Program-made: the position numbers and the translations under genes | Notes under the pieces: model-generated | The model's database searches: none | The model's input: only the letters and a program-made list of their open reading frames with translations | What the model was told of the DNA's origin: nothing | Source of the DNA: JADJYF01 sp050186725 | GTDB lineage: Bacteria; Pseudomonadota; Gammaproteobacteria; Ga0077536 | Reading direction: 5' to 3' | NCBI GenBank assembly: GCA_050186725.1 | Contig: JBFWYG010000001.1 | Coordinates: 163,558 to 227,557 of the forward strand | DNA: 64,000 nucleotides | Part shown: positions 35,035 to 44,515 of the stretch, one piece after another | Layout: every line of letters starts with the position of its first letter | Position numbering within the stretch: position 1 is the stretch's first letter

Positions 35035-37125
35035 ATGGGTGGTCCGCTCGCGCTGGATGCGCCGGTCGCCCAGTTGAACGGCGTCGGCGAGAAGGTCGCA
35101 GAACACCTCGCGAAACTGCGCATCACGCGCATCGGCGACCTGCTCTTCCACCTGCCCCTGCGCTACCAGGACCGCACGCGGCTCACGCCCATCGGCGCGC
35201 TGCGGGTCAATCGCGAGGCGCAGATCGAGGGCGTGGTGGAACTCGCGCAGGTGGTGTTCGGCCGGCGGCGCGCGCTGGTGGTGCGCGTAGCCGACGGCAG
35301 CGGCGCGCTGCTGCTGCGCTTCTTTCACTTCAACGCTTCCCAGCAGCAGCGCTTCGCCACCGGGCGCCGCGTGCGCTGCTTCGGCGAGGTGCGGCGCGGC
35401 CCGCAGACGCTGGAGATGGTGCATCCCGAATGCCACATCCTGGCGGGCGACTCGCCGGTGCCGGTGGACGCCGAACTGACGCCGATCTATCCCACCACCG
35501 AAGGCCTGCAGCAGAACCGCCTGCGCCATCTCACCAACCAGGCGCTCGCGCTGCTCGCGGTCGGTGAAGACGACGCGCGCGAAGAGCTGCTGCCGGCCGC
35601 GCTGCGCGCGCGCCTCGCCCTGCCGTCGCTGCGCGAGGCGCTCGGCTTCGTGCACCGTCCGCCACCCGACGCCGACGTCGAGATGCTGGCGGAGTCGAGC
35701 CACCCTGCGCAGCGGCGGCTGGTGTTCGAAGAACTGCTCGCCTACCAGCTGAGCCTGAAACGTCTGCGCGAACAGGCGCGCGACTTCGCCGCGCCGACGG
35801 CCGCGGCGGGCGAATTGCAGCAGCGCCTGCTCGTCGCTTTCGGCTTCACCCTGACCGGCGCGCAGACGCGGGTGATCGACGAGGTGATGCAGGACCTGGC
35901 GCGCGGCCAGCCGATGCTGCGCCTGTTGCAGGGCGACGTCGGCGCGGGCAAGACCGCGGTGGCCGCAGCGGTGGCTGCGGCGATGCTGGAGAGCGGCTAC
36001 CAGGTGGCGCTGATGGCGCCGACCGAACTGCTCGCCGAGCAGCATGGCGCGACGCTCCGCCGCTGGTTCGAGCCGCTCGGCATCGACGTCATGCTGCTCA
36101 CCAGCCGGCTGACCAAGGCGCAGCGCCGGCCCCTGCTCGCGCGGCTCGCCGAGCCGCGGCCGGCGCTCGCGGTCGGTACGCACGCGCTGTTCCAGCAGGA
36201 CGTGGAGTACGCGCGCTTAGGGCTCATCATCGTCGACGAGCAGCATCGCTTCGGCGTCGAGCAGCGCCTCGCCTTGCGCGACAAGGGCGCGCGCGACGGC
36301 TTTCGGCCCCACCAGCTGATCATGACCGCGACGCCCATCCCGCGCACACTCGCGATGAGCGCCTACGCCGATCTCGATGTCTCCATCCTCGACGAGCTGC
36401 CGCCCAGCCGCAAACCGGTGCGCACCGTGGTGCTGGCCGAGAGCAAGCGCGCCGAAGTGGTGTCGCGCATCGCCGTGCAGTGCGAGGCCGGCACGCAGGT
36501 GTACTGGGTGTGCCCGCTGATCGACGAGTCGGACGTGCTCGAGCACCAGGCGGCGACCGACACCGCCGCGCAGCTCGCCGCCGCCCTGCCCGGCGTGCAG
36601 GTCGGCCTGGTGCACGGCCGCCTGCCCGACAAGGAGAAGGACGCCGCGATGGCGGCGTTCGCGCGCGGCGAGACCGCGCTCCTGGTCGCGACCACGGTGA
36701 TCGAAGTCGGCGTGGACGTGCCCAATGCGAGCCTCATGGTGATCGAGAACGCCGAGCGCCTGGGCCTCTCGCAGCTGCACCAGCTGCGCGGGCGGGTCGG
36801 ACGCGGTGCGCAGCACGCGGACTGCGTGCTGCTCTACAAGCCGCCGCTGTCGGCGATGGCGCGCCAGCGCCTGGAAGTGATGCGCGCGACCACCGACGGC
36901 TTCGTCATCGCCGATCGCGACCTGGAGCTGCGCGGCCCGGGGGAACTGCTCGGCACGCGCCAGACCGGCGTGGCGCAGTTCCGCATCGCCGACCTGGTGC
37001 GCGACGCCGCCCTGCTGCGCGATGTGCAGGCCGCGGCCGGCCTGGTGCTCCGCGACCACCCCGAGCTGACCGACCCCTTGGTGCGGCGCTGGCTGGCCGA
37101 CAAGGTAGAATACGCGAACGTATGA
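35035..37125 (+). CDS. recG: ATP-dependent DNA helicase RecG
   Basis: A 696-residue superfamily 2 helicase that remodels stalled forks and branched DNA. A wedge/OB domain precedes the Walker A motif GDVGAGKTA, the DEQH box (VDEQHRFGVEQR) and motif VI (QLRGRVGRG). Length matches the family. The stop overlaps the ubiA start by 4 bases (ATGA). Confidence 0.95.
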   Translation: MGGPLALDAPVAQLNGVGEKVAEHLAKLRITRIGDLLFHLPLRYQDRTRLTPIGALRVNREAQIEGVVELAQVVFGRRRALVVRVADGSGALLLRFFHFNASQQQRFATGRRVRCFGEVRRGPQTLEMVHPECHILAGDSPVPVDAELTPIYPTTEGLQQNRLRHLTNQALALLAVGEDDAREELLPAALRARLALPSLREALGFVHRPPPDADVEMLAESSHPAQRRLVFEELLAYQLSLKRLREQARDFAAPTAAAGELQQRLLVAFGFTLTGAQTRVIDEVMQDLARGQPMLRLLQGDVGAGKTAVAAAVAAAMLESGYQVALMAPTELLAEQHGATLRRWFEPLGIDVMLLTSRLTKAQRRPLLARLAEPRPALAVGTHALFQQDVEYARLGLIIVDEQHRFGVEQRLALRDKGARDGFRPHQLIMTATPIPRTLAMSAYADLDVSILDELPPSRKPVRTVVLAESKRAEVVSRIAVQCEAGTQVYWVCPLIDESDVLEHQAATDTAAQLAAALPGVQVGLVHGRLPDKEKDAAMAAFARGETALLVATTVIEVGVDVPNASLMVIENAERLGLSQLHQLRGRVGRGAQHADCVLLYKPPLSAMARQRLEVMRATTDGFVIADRDLELRGPGELLGTRQTGVAQFRIADLVRDAALLRDVQAAAGLVLRDHPELTDPLVRRWLADKVEYANV

Positions 37126-38030
37126 ACAGCGCCCGCACGCAAGCCGCGCCCCGCGGTGAAGGTCCCGACTGGCGGCAGCGCCTGGTGCTGTACGCGCGTC
37201 TCGCGCGCCTGCACCGGCCGATAGGCATCCTGCTCCTTTTGTGGCCGATGCTGTGGGCGCTGTGGATGGCCGCGGGCGGCGTACCGAGTCTCGACGTGCT
37301 GGCGATCTTCGTGCTCGGCACGGTGCTGATGCGTTCCGCCGGCTGTGTGATCAACGACTACGCCGATCGCAACTTCGACGGGCACGTCGAGCGCACCCGC
37401 ACCCGTCCGCTCGCGACCGGCGCGGTCAGCGAGCGCGAGGCGCTCACCGTGTTCGTCGTGCTGCTCGCGCTCGCGGCGCTGCTGGTGCTGGCCACCAACA
37501 CCTTGACCGTGATGATGTCCTTCGGTGGCGCGCTGCTCGCCATCACCTATCCCTTCGCCAAGCGCTACACGCACCTGCCGCAGGTCCACCTGGGCGCGGC
37601 GTTCGGCTGGGCCGTGCCGATGGCCTACACCGCGCAGAGCGGCGACGTGACGCCCATGACGTGGCTCCTGTTCTCCACCGCCGTGCTGTGGGCGGTGATC
37701 TACGACACCGAGTACGCGATGGTCGATCGCGAGGACGACCTCAAGCTCGGCATCCGCTCCACCGCCATCCTGTTCGCCGAATCCGATCGCGCGATCATCG
37801 GCGGTCTGCAGGTGCTGATGCTGTCCAACCTGGTGGTGATCGGACAGCGCGCCGCGCTCGCCTGGCCCTACTACGTGGGACTCGCGGTGGTGGCGGCGCT
37901 GTTCGTCTACCAGCAGTACCTGATCCGGGATCGCAGCCGCGCGGGATGTTTCGCCGCCTTCATGAACAACAACTGGGTGGGCGGCGTGATCTTCGCGGGC
38001 CTCGCTGCCTGCTATCCGCCCCTGGCCTGA
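37122..38030 (+). CDS. ubiA: 4-hydroxybenzoate octaprenyltransferase UbiA
   Basis: A 302-residue membrane prenyltransferase of ubiquinone synthesis. The first aspartate-rich motif is NDYADRNFDGHVERT and the second YDTEYAMVDREDD, which identifies the UbiA rather than the BchG branch. It is coupled to recG by a 4-base overlap. A short hairpin follows at 38042-38061. Confidence 0.94.
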   Translation: MNSARTQAAPRGEGPDWRQRLVLYARLARLHRPIGILLLLWPMLWALWMAAGGVPSLDVLAIFVLGTVLMRSAGCVINDYADRNFDGHVERTRTRPLATGAVSEREALTVFVVLLALAALLVLATNTLTVMMSFGGALLAITYPFAKRYTHLPQVHLGAAFGWAVPMAYTAQSGDVTPMTWLLFSTAVLWAVIYDTEYAMVDREDDLKLGIRSTAILFAESDRAIIGGLQVLMLSNLVVIGQRAALAWPYYVGLAVVAALFVYQQYLIRDRSRAGCFAAFMNNNWVGGVIFAGLAACYPPLA

Positions 38031-38041
38031 CCCGCCCCGCG

Positions 38042-38064
38042 CCCGACCGCTCGCCGTCGGGTTT
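38042..38064 (+). terminator. Weak intrinsic terminator candidate after ubiA
   Basis: A 6-bp stem CCCGAC/GTCGGG with an 8-base loop is followed by only TTT. It lies 12 bases after the ubiA stop and just before a predicted promoter. Confidence 0.35.
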
Positions 38065-38091
38065 GAAAATTGCCCCTGCCTCATCGACAAT
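38063..38091 (+). promoter_or_regulatory. Promoter candidate for the 31-residue peptide gene
   Basis: TTGAAA at 38063-38068 and GACAAT at 38086-38091 are separated by exactly 17 bases. The predicted start is about 45 bases upstream of the small ORF at 38145. Confidence 0.45.
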
Positions 38092-38144
38092 GCGGTAGCC
38101 CCCTGATCGAGCGGGCACGCACATCAGGCTATAGGGGAGGTCGC

Positions 38145-38240
38145 ATGAATCCGCTGGAGAGTCTGCCCGCCACGGTCGTCGCAGGAGTGATCCTGGCGGT
38201 GGCGCTCGGCTACCTCGCCAAGGCCATCGCCGGCGTCTGA
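38145..38240 (+). CDS. 31-residue single-pass membrane peptide
   Basis: A short gene encoding 31 residues: MNPLESLPATVVAG, then a hydrophobic, alanine- and valine-rich helix ending YLAKAIAGV. It has a near-ideal ribosome-binding site (GGGGAGG, 5 bases from the ATG) and its own candidate promoter. One membrane helix is predicted from about residue 9 to 26. I recognise no family; it could be a small regulatory or respiratory-complex subunit, but this is open. Its downstream neighbour starts 36 bases later. Confidence 0.6.
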   Translation: MNPLESLPATVVAGVILAVALGYLAKAIAGV

Positions 38241-38276
38241 ACCTTTCCCGCCCGACTCGTTTCACCCTCCCCGCCC

Positions 38277-38804
38277 ATGGCCATCATGCTGTTCGACCGC
38301 TGGCTGCACATCACTGCCGGCGTGATGTGGCTGGGCCTCCTGTACTACTTCAACTTCGTGCAGATGCCGGCGCTGGCCGCCGCCACCGCCGACAAGGACG
38401 GTCCCGGCCCCGCCGCCATCACCCGCTACGTCGCGCCGCGCGCCTTGTTCTGGTTCCGCTACGCTTCGCTGGTGACCTGGCTGTCCGGCGCGCTGTACCT
38501 GGCCTTCAAGCCGGGCCAGGCCTTCGGCAAGTATTTCGTCCAGGCCTTCACCCTCGGCATCGGCGAGCACGATCCGCTGGTGACCGCCATCGGCCTCGGC
38601 GCCTGGCTCGGCACCATCATGCTCGCCAACGTGTGGCTGGTGATCTGGCCCGCGCAGCAGCGCATTCTCGGCATGGTGCCCGCCACCGAGGCGGAAAAGG
38701 CCAGCGCGCGGCGACGCGCGCTGCTGGCCTCGCGCGCCAATGTCGCGCTGTCCCTGCCCATGCTGCTGTTCATGCAGTCGGGCTCCCACGGCTTGCCGTT
38801 CTGA
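38277..38804 (+). CDS. Urate hydroxylase PuuD-like membrane domain protein
   Basis: A 175-residue membrane protein with about four helices. It resembles the N-terminal membrane domain of PuuD (DUF989): RWLHITAGVMWLGLLYYFNFVQ near the N-terminus and the invariant-looking IMLANVWLVIWPAQQ. It lacks the C-terminal cytochrome c domain found in full PuuD, so activity as a urate hydroxylase is doubtful. Stand-alone homologues are common in proteobacteria with unknown roles. Confidence 0.72.
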   Translation: MAIMLFDRWLHITAGVMWLGLLYYFNFVQMPALAAATADKDGPGPAAITRYVAPRALFWFRYASLVTWLSGALYLAFKPGQAFGKYFVQAFTLGIGEHDPLVTAIGLGAWLGTIMLANVWLVIWPAQQRILGMVPATEAEKASARRRALLASRANVALSLPMLLFMQSGSHGLPF

Positions 38805-38898
38805 GCTGATGCCGGCGACCGCGCGCGCGGTCGATTGCTCGAGCGACCATCAATCGCCTACCTTGGCGACCCACTATCCATCACCGGAGGAGGTCACC

Positions 38899-39747
38899 GT
38901 GGACATCGGCATCATCATGTTTCCCACCGACAAGGCCATTCAGCCCATGGCGCTCGCCCGCGCCTGCGAAGAACGCGGCTTCGAGTCCCTGTGGTTTCCC
39001 GAACACAGCCATATTCCCACCAGCCGCGAGACGCCCTGGGGCGGTCGGCCGGAACTGGGTCCGCTGCCCGAGGACTACTGGCGCACGCACGATCAGTTCG
39101 TCGCCCTGACCGCCTGCGCGGCGGTCACGCAGAAGCTCCGTCTCGGCACCGGCATCACGCTCGTCGCGCAGCGCGACCCGATCTGGCTCGCGAAGGAAGT
39201 AGCCAGCCTCGACATGATCTCCGGCGGACGCTTCGAACTCGGTATCGGTTACGGCTGGAACGTCGAGGAGATGCGCAACCACAAGCTCGACTTCAAGCAG
39301 CGCCGCGAGATCCTGCGCGAATATATGCTGCTGATGAAGGAGCTGTGGACCAAGGAAGAGGCGAGCTTCAGCGGCAAGTACGTGAACTTCGAGAAGAGCT
39401 GGGCGTGGCCCAAGCCGACCCAGCGTCCGCATCCGCCGGTGCTGATGGGCGGCGCGGCCGGCCCGAAGACCGCGGATCACATCGCCGAGTTCTGCGACGG
39501 TTGGATGCCGATCGGCGGCCTGTACGACTTCGACAGCGGCTTGGCGGCGGTGCACGAGGCCTGCAAGAAGCGCGGTCGCGACCCGTCCACGCTGTCCTTG
39601 GGCATGTTCTTCGCCATGCCGCCGGAGGGTCAGAACCCGCTGGCGGGTCTCGCGGAGCGCGGCGTGACCCGCGCCATCCTGCCGATCCCCGCGGCGCCCG
39701 CCGACGTGGTGCTGCCCATCCTGGACAACTACGCCAAGCTGGTCTGA
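38899..39747 (+). CDS. LLM class flavin-dependent (F420-type) oxidoreductase
   Basis: A 282-residue TIM-barrel protein of the luciferase-like monooxygenase family. The opening IGIIMFPTDKAIQPMALARACEERGFESLWFPEHSHIP and the later LGTGITLVAQRDPIWLAKEVASLD, with GRFELGIGYGWNVEE, are typical of members annotated as F420-dependent. Whether it uses FMN or F420 cannot be read from sequence alone. The GTG at 38899 is preceded by a strong GGAGGAGG site, better supported than the longer frame. Confidence 0.85.
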   Translation: MDIGIIMFPTDKAIQPMALARACEERGFESLWFPEHSHIPTSRETPWGGRPELGPLPEDYWRTHDQFVALTACAAVTQKLRLGTGITLVAQRDPIWLAKEVASLDMISGGRFELGIGYGWNVEEMRNHKLDFKQRREILREYMLLMKELWTKEEASFSGKYVNFEKSWAWPKPTQRPHPPVLMGGAAGPKTADHIAEFCDGWMPIGGLYDFDSGLAAVHEACKKRGRDPSTLSLGMFFAMPPEGQNPLAGLAERGVTRAILPIPAAPADVVLPILDNYAKLV

Positions 39748-39790
39748 CCCGACGCGGTCGCGGCGGCCAGCACCGGCCGCCGCGGCGCGC

Positions 39791-39820
39791 TTCGCAAGGC
39801 CGAGCGATTTAGTCTACTAT
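39791..39820 (+). promoter_or_regulatory. Weak promoter candidate for the RND operon
   Basis: TTCGCA at 39791-39796 and TACTAT at 39815-39820, spaced by 18 bases, fall in a locally AT-richer strip upstream of the efflux adaptor gene. Each hexamer has four consensus bases. Confidence 0.3.
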
Positions 39821-39856
39821 CGAGTTCAGTATCTAGCCTGGACTCGTTGCCGCAGC

Positions 39857-40960
39857 ATGTTCCGCCGGCCGCACCCTCTCCCCGTGCTTGCCGCGCTCCT
39901 GGCCCTGGTCGCCTGTAGCGCGCCGCCCCCGCCGCCCGCGACTCCGCGTCCCGTGGTGGTCGAATCGCCCCTGCGCCTCGATGGCGCCCTCGAACGCGAG
40001 GTACTGCCCGGCGCCATCCATGCGCGGGTCGAGGTCGACCTGTCGTTCCGCGTCGGCGGCAAGCTCGCGGAGCGCAAGGTCGACATGGGCGCGCATGTCG
40101 AACGCGGCGCCCTGCTCGCGGTGCTGGACCCGCAGGACGCGCGCCTGGCGCTGGCCGCCGCCCGCTCGGGTGTGGCCGCGGCCGACGCCGACCTCGCGCT
40201 CGCCCGCGCGGAGGAACAGCGCTACCGCGATCTGCGCGAGCGCAATTTCGTCGGCCAGTCGCAGCTCGACCAGCGGGTCAACGTCACGCGCCTGGCCGAG
40301 GCCCGCCTGGCACAGGCCAAGGCCGAGTACGACCTCGCCGCCAACCAGTCGCGCTACACCGACCTGCGCGCCGACGCGGCGGGGGTGGTCATGCAGATCC
40401 TGGCCGAGCCCGGCAACGTGGTGAGCGCCGGCCAGCCGGTGGTGCGCTTCGCGCTGGACGGCGAGCGCGAAGCCTACGTGAACGTCCCCGAGAGCCGGGT
40501 CGCCGCGCTGCGCGCGGCGGATCGCCTCGACGTCGAAGTGTTGAGCAATCCCGGCAAGCGCTACCAGGGGCGCGTGCGCGACATCGACCCCCAGGCCGAC
40601 GCGGCGACCCGCACCCACCTCGCGCGCATCACGCTCGTCGATGCCGACGCCGCGGTGCAGCTCGGCGCCACCGCCACCGTGCTGCTCGGCAACGCGGGCG
40701 GCGCCACCAGCTTCCGCCTGCCGGCCACCGCCCTCGGCAACACCGCCGAGAGCCAGGCCACGGTGTGGCGCGTGACCGGCGAGGGCGGCGCACAGGTCGT
40801 CGAGCCGGTGCCGGTCGAAGTGCTGCGCTACCTGGACGGCTCGGTGCTGGTGAGCGGCGAGCTGAGCCCCGACGACCGGCTGGTGACGGCCGGCGTCCAC
40901 CGTCTCGCGCAGGGCATGCAGGTCCAGGCCATCGACCGTCGCGCCAAGGCCGCGCTGTAG
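39857..40960 (+). CDS. RND efflux periplasmic adaptor lipoprotein
   Basis: A 367-residue HlyD-like membrane fusion protein. The N-terminal signal ends in a lipobox with the acylated cysteine at residue 20 (LVAC), followed by a proline run. A barrel-sandwich lipoyl domain (VDLSFRVGGKLAERKVDMGAHVERG) flanks an alpha-helical hairpin, then LRADAAGVVMQILAEPGNVV. It would link the inner-membrane pump encoded 8 bases downstream to an outer-membrane channel, which is not encoded nearby. The substrate is unknown. Confidence 0.9.
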   Translation: MFRRPHPLPVLAALLALVACSAPPPPPATPRPVVVESPLRLDGALEREVLPGAIHARVEVDLSFRVGGKLAERKVDMGAHVERGALLAVLDPQDARLALAAARSGVAAADADLALARAEEQRYRDLRERNFVGQSQLDQRVNVTRLAEARLAQAKAEYDLAANQSRYTDLRADAAGVVMQILAEPGNVVSAGQPVVRFALDGEREAYVNVPESRVAALRAADRLDVEVLSNPGKRYQGRVRDIDPQADAATRTHLARITLVDADAAVQLGATATVLLGNAGGATSFRLPATALGNTAESQATVWRVTGEGGAQVVEPVPVEVLRYLDGSVLVSGELSPDDRLVTAGVHRLAQGMQVQAIDRRAKAAL

Positions 40961-40968
40961 CCCGACGC

Positions 40969-43900
40969 GTGGCCGGCTTCAACCTGAGCGCCTGGGCGCT
41001 CGCCAACCGCCCGCTGGTCACCTACTTCATGGTGCTGCTCGGCGTGGTGGGCGTGTGGTCCTACTTTCACCTCGGCCAGTCCGAGGATCCGCCCTTCACC
41101 TTCCGCGTGATGGTGGTGCGCACCGCCTGGCCCGGCGCCACCGCGGACGAGGTCGACCGCCTGGTCACCGACAAGATCGAGGCCAAGCTGCAGGAGCTGG
41201 AAGCGCTGGATTTCCTGCGCTCCTATTCGCGCCCCGGTGAATCCCAGGTGTTCGTGATGTTCCGCGAGGACCTGCCGGTGGACACCATGCCGCAGAACTA
41301 CTACCAGGTGCGCAAGAAGATCGGCGACATCCGCCACACGCTGCCGGCGGGCATCATCGGACCTAGCTTCAACGACGAATTCGCCGACACCTTCGGCAAC
41401 ATCTACGCGCTGACCGGCAAGGACTACAGCTACGCGGAGCTGAAGGACTACGCCGAGCGCGTGCGCGACCGCCTGCTGCGCATCAAGGACGTCGCCAAGG
41501 TGCAGTTCCTGGGGCTGCAGGAAGAGCGCATCTACGTCGATGTCGGCAACACGCGGCGCGCCACGCTCGGCATTCCGCCGCGGCTCATCAGCGAGACCCT
41601 CGCCAGCCAGAACGACGTGTTTCCGGCCGGCGCCATCGACACCTCGACCGATCGCATCTTCGTGCGCGTCACGGGCGGCATGACCACCGTCGAGACGGTG
41701 GCCAACACGCCCATCCACCACCAGGGCCGCACCTTCCGCCTCGGCGACGTGGCGCGCGTCTATCGTGGCTACGAGGACCCACCCGCGCCGCGTCTGCGCT
41801 TCAACGGCGAGCCGGCCATCGGCATCGCTGTGTCCATGGAGAGCGGTGGCGACATCATTCGACTCGGGCAACGGCTCGATGCCGAGCTCGCGAGCCTGAA
41901 CCAGGACCTGCCGCTCGGCATGGAACTCGCGCGGCTCGCCGATCAGCCGCGCGCGGTGAGCGCCTCGGTCAACGAATTCGTGCGCGCGCTGGCGGAAGCA
42001 GTGGTGATCGTGCTGGTGGTGTGCTTCCTCTCGCTCGGTCTGCGCACCGGCCTGGTGGTGGCGCTGTCCATTCCGCTGGTGTTGGCCATGACCTTCGCCG
42101 CGATGCTGTATCTCGACATCGGCCTGCACAAGACATCACTCGGGGCGCTGGTCATCGCGCTCGGCCTCCTGGTGGACGACGCGATCATCGCGGTCGAGAT
42201 GATGGCGGTGAAGCTCGAAGAGGGCTACGACCGCATCCAGGCCGCGAGCTTCGCCTATCGGACGACCGCCTTTCCCATGCTGTCCGGCACGCTGATCACG
42301 GCCGCCGGCTTCCTGCCCATCGCCACGGCGAAGAGCAGCACCGGCGAGTACACCATCGCCATCTTCCAGGTGACGGTCATCGCGCTGCTCTTGTCCTGGG
42401 CAGCCGCGGTGCTGTTCGTGCCACTGCTCGGCTACCGGCTGCTGCCGGAGAAGGGCCTGTCGGAGAACGGCGCGACCCACGACGAACACGCGGTCTACGA
42501 CACGCGCTTCTATCGCCGCGTGCGCGCCGTGGTGCGCTGGTGCGTGAGCCATCGCTGGACCACCATCGCGCTGACCGTGGCGCTGTTCGCCGGCAGCGTG
42601 GTGCTGTTCGGCAAGGTGCCGCAGCAGTTCTTCCCGGCCTCGACGCGCCTGGAACTGCTAGTCGATCTGAAGCTGCCCGAGGGTGCCTCCGTTCACGACA
42701 CCGAGGCCGCCGCGCATCGCCTGGAACGCATATTGGACGGGCTCGACGGCGTGGACAGCTACGCGGCCTACATCGGCAGCGGCGCGCCGCGCTTCATCCT
42801 GCCGCTCGATCAGCAACTGCCGGCGCAGAGCTTCGCGCAGTTCGTGCTGAACACCCACGACTACGCCGCCCGCGAACGCGTGCGCGAGCACCTGCTCGCG
42901 CGCTTCCCGAGCGAGTTTCCCGACCTGCGCTGGCGCGTGAACCGCATCGAGAACGGTCCGCCGGTCGGCTACGTGCTGCAGTACCGCGTGTCCGGCCCGG
43001 ACCGCGCGGTGGCACGGCGCGAGGCGGAGAAGATCGCCGCCCTGCTGCGCGCCAACCCCTACACCGCGGGCGTGCACCTCGACACCGCCGAGCAGTCCAA
43101 GACCATTCGCGTGGTCATCGACCAGGATCGCGCCCGCGCGCTCGGCGTCGACACGCGCACCATCGCAGCGGTACTGGACGGCTCGATCAACGGCCTGGCC
43201 GCCACCACCTTCCGCGAAGACAACGACCTCATCCAGGTGACCATGCGCGGCCCGCCGGCCGAGAAGCAGCACCTCGACCTGTTCGGCAGCGTCACGGTGC
43301 CGACCGCGAGTGGCGCCAGCGTGCCGCTGAACCAGGTCGCCGACATCCGCTACGGCTTCGAGGACGGCATCCTGTGGCGGCGCGACCGCGTGCCGACCAT
43401 CACCGTGCGCGCCGACCTCTACGGCGATCTGCAGCCGCCAGTGGTGGTTGCGATGCTCGCGCCCGACATCGAGCGCATCACGGCCGACATGCCACGCGGC
43501 TACCGCCTGGCGCTGGGTGGCACGGTGGAGGATTCCGGCAAAGGTCAGAACAGCGTGATGACCGGCATGCCGCTCTTCCTGCTGAGCGTGGTCACGGTGC
43601 TGATGCTGCAGTTGCGGAGCTTCTCCCAGACCACCATGGTGCTGTTGACCGCGCCGCTCGGCATCATCGGCGTGGCGCTGTTCCTGATGGTGTTCCGTCA
43701 GCCCTTCGGCTTCGTCGCCATGCTCGGCACCATCGCCCTGTTCGGCATGATCATGCGCAACAGCGTGATCCTGATCGATCAGATCCGCCAGGATCTCGAA
43801 CACGGCCGCGCGCCCTTCGACGCGGTGGTCGAGGCGACCGTGCGCCGCTTCCGCCCCATCGTGCTCACCGCGCTCGCCGCGGTGCTGGCCATGATCCCGC

Positions 43901-44037
43901 TGTCGCGCAGCGTGTTCTTCGGCCCGATGGCGGTGGCGATCATGGGCGGGCTGATCGCCGCGACGGTGATGACGGTGCTGTTCCTGCCGGCGTTGTATGC
44001 GGCGTGGTTTGGGGTCCGACGGGAGGAGAATGCCTAA
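40969..44037 (+). CDS. RND efflux transporter permease
   Basis: A 1022-residue AcrB/MexB-superfamily inner-membrane pump with twelve membrane helices and two large periplasmic loops. The opening (LSAWALANRPLVTYFMVLLGVVG) and helix 4 (LVIALGLLVDDAIIAVEMM, with the paired aspartates for proton relay) are clear. The GTG at 40969 lies 8 bases after the adaptor stop; the frame upstream is shadow. It resembles the family often labelled multidrug efflux, but the substrate is not evident. Confidence 0.92.
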   Translation: MAGFNLSAWALANRPLVTYFMVLLGVVGVWSYFHLGQSEDPPFTFRVMVVRTAWPGATADEVDRLVTDKIEAKLQELEALDFLRSYSRPGESQVFVMFREDLPVDTMPQNYYQVRKKIGDIRHTLPAGIIGPSFNDEFADTFGNIYALTGKDYSYAELKDYAERVRDRLLRIKDVAKVQFLGLQEERIYVDVGNTRRATLGIPPRLISETLASQNDVFPAGAIDTSTDRIFVRVTGGMTTVETVANTPIHHQGRTFRLGDVARVYRGYEDPPAPRLRFNGEPAIGIAVSMESGGDIIRLGQRLDAELASLNQDLPLGMELARLADQPRAVSASVNEFVRALAEAVVIVLVVCFLSLGLRTGLVVALSIPLVLAMTFAAMLYLDIGLHKTSLGALVIALGLLVDDAIIAVEMMAVKLEEGYDRIQAASFAYRTTAFPMLSGTLITAAGFLPIATAKSSTGEYTIAIFQVTVIALLLSWAAAVLFVPLLGYRLLPEKGLSENGATHDEHAVYDTRFYRRVRAVVRWCVSHRWTTIALTVALFAGSVVLFGKVPQQFFPASTRLELLVDLKLPEGASVHDTEAAAHRLERILDGLDGVDSYAAYIGSGAPRFILPLDQQLPAQSFAQFVLNTHDYAARERVREHLLARFPSEFPDLRWRVNRIENGPPVGYVLQYRVSGPDRAVARREAEKIAALLRANPYTAGVHLDTAEQSKTIRVVIDQDRARALGVDTRTIAAVLDGSINGLAATTFREDNDLIQVTMRGPPAEKQHLDLFGSVTVPTASGASVPLNQVADIRYGFEDGILWRRDRVPTITVRADLYGDLQPPVVVAMLAPDIERITADMPRGYRLALGGTVEDSGKGQNSVMTGMPLFLLSVVTVLMLQLRSFSQTTMVLLTAPLGIIGVALFLMVFRQPFGFVAMLGTIALFGMIMRNSVILIDQIRQDLEHGRAPFDAVVEATVRRFRPIVLTALAAVLAMIPLSRSVFFGPMAVAIMGGLIAATVMTVLFLPALYAAWFGVRREENA

Positions 44038-44515
44038 AGGCCGCGCTCACCTTCGCTCAGCGCGACTCAGTGAACACCCCGCAGGCCGCGTAGCAGCCAG
44101 GTCAGCCCATCGCACAAGACGAACACGCCCCACCTCACGCGGCTTGCCATGGTCTTCATTCGGAAAGCCACCCGGATCGCCGCTTCCCTATACCGGCTGC
44201 TGTCCCCCTCCGTGCCGGGCCTCCGTGGCTTGCGCTGTCTCCGCGGATCTCTGTGCAGGCGATCGAGATCTGGCACGAGCCATGTGTCCCACTCCGCGGT
44301 AGAGGTCGGAGACACATGCTTAGGGATTGGCATCCTCGGAAACCCAATAGGATCACTTCGGAGAAGGTCCGCCCCGACGTGCGTTGTCAGAACGCTGCAG
44401 GTCTTTTCCTGATCGATCGGTCGTTTGTAACGGCGTCATCCTGACGGCGCAAACGAGGAGCAATCTGTTTGCCCGAATGCTGCTTTTGGAGCAGGCGCGT
44501 CACCGTCATGTCGGT
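44038..44515. other. 478-bp stretch without a convincing gene
   Basis: Composition is lower in GC than the neighbours, and short open frames on both strands look unlike proteins. Around 44205-44255 the plus strand carries repetitive wording (CCCTCCGTGCC, GCCTCCGTGGC, CTCCGCGGATCTCTGTG) that resembles intergenic filler repeats seen in many bacterial genomes. No tRNA, CRISPR or insertion-sequence end is visible. It is probably the 3' flank of the RND gene and a remnant of a mobile or repeat element. Confidence 0.45.

Noticed and set aside
44067..44333. 88-codon minus-strand frame before hicA
   Set aside because: The product is Arg/Pro-rich repeat wording with no ribosome-binding site, so I treat the stretch as non-coding.
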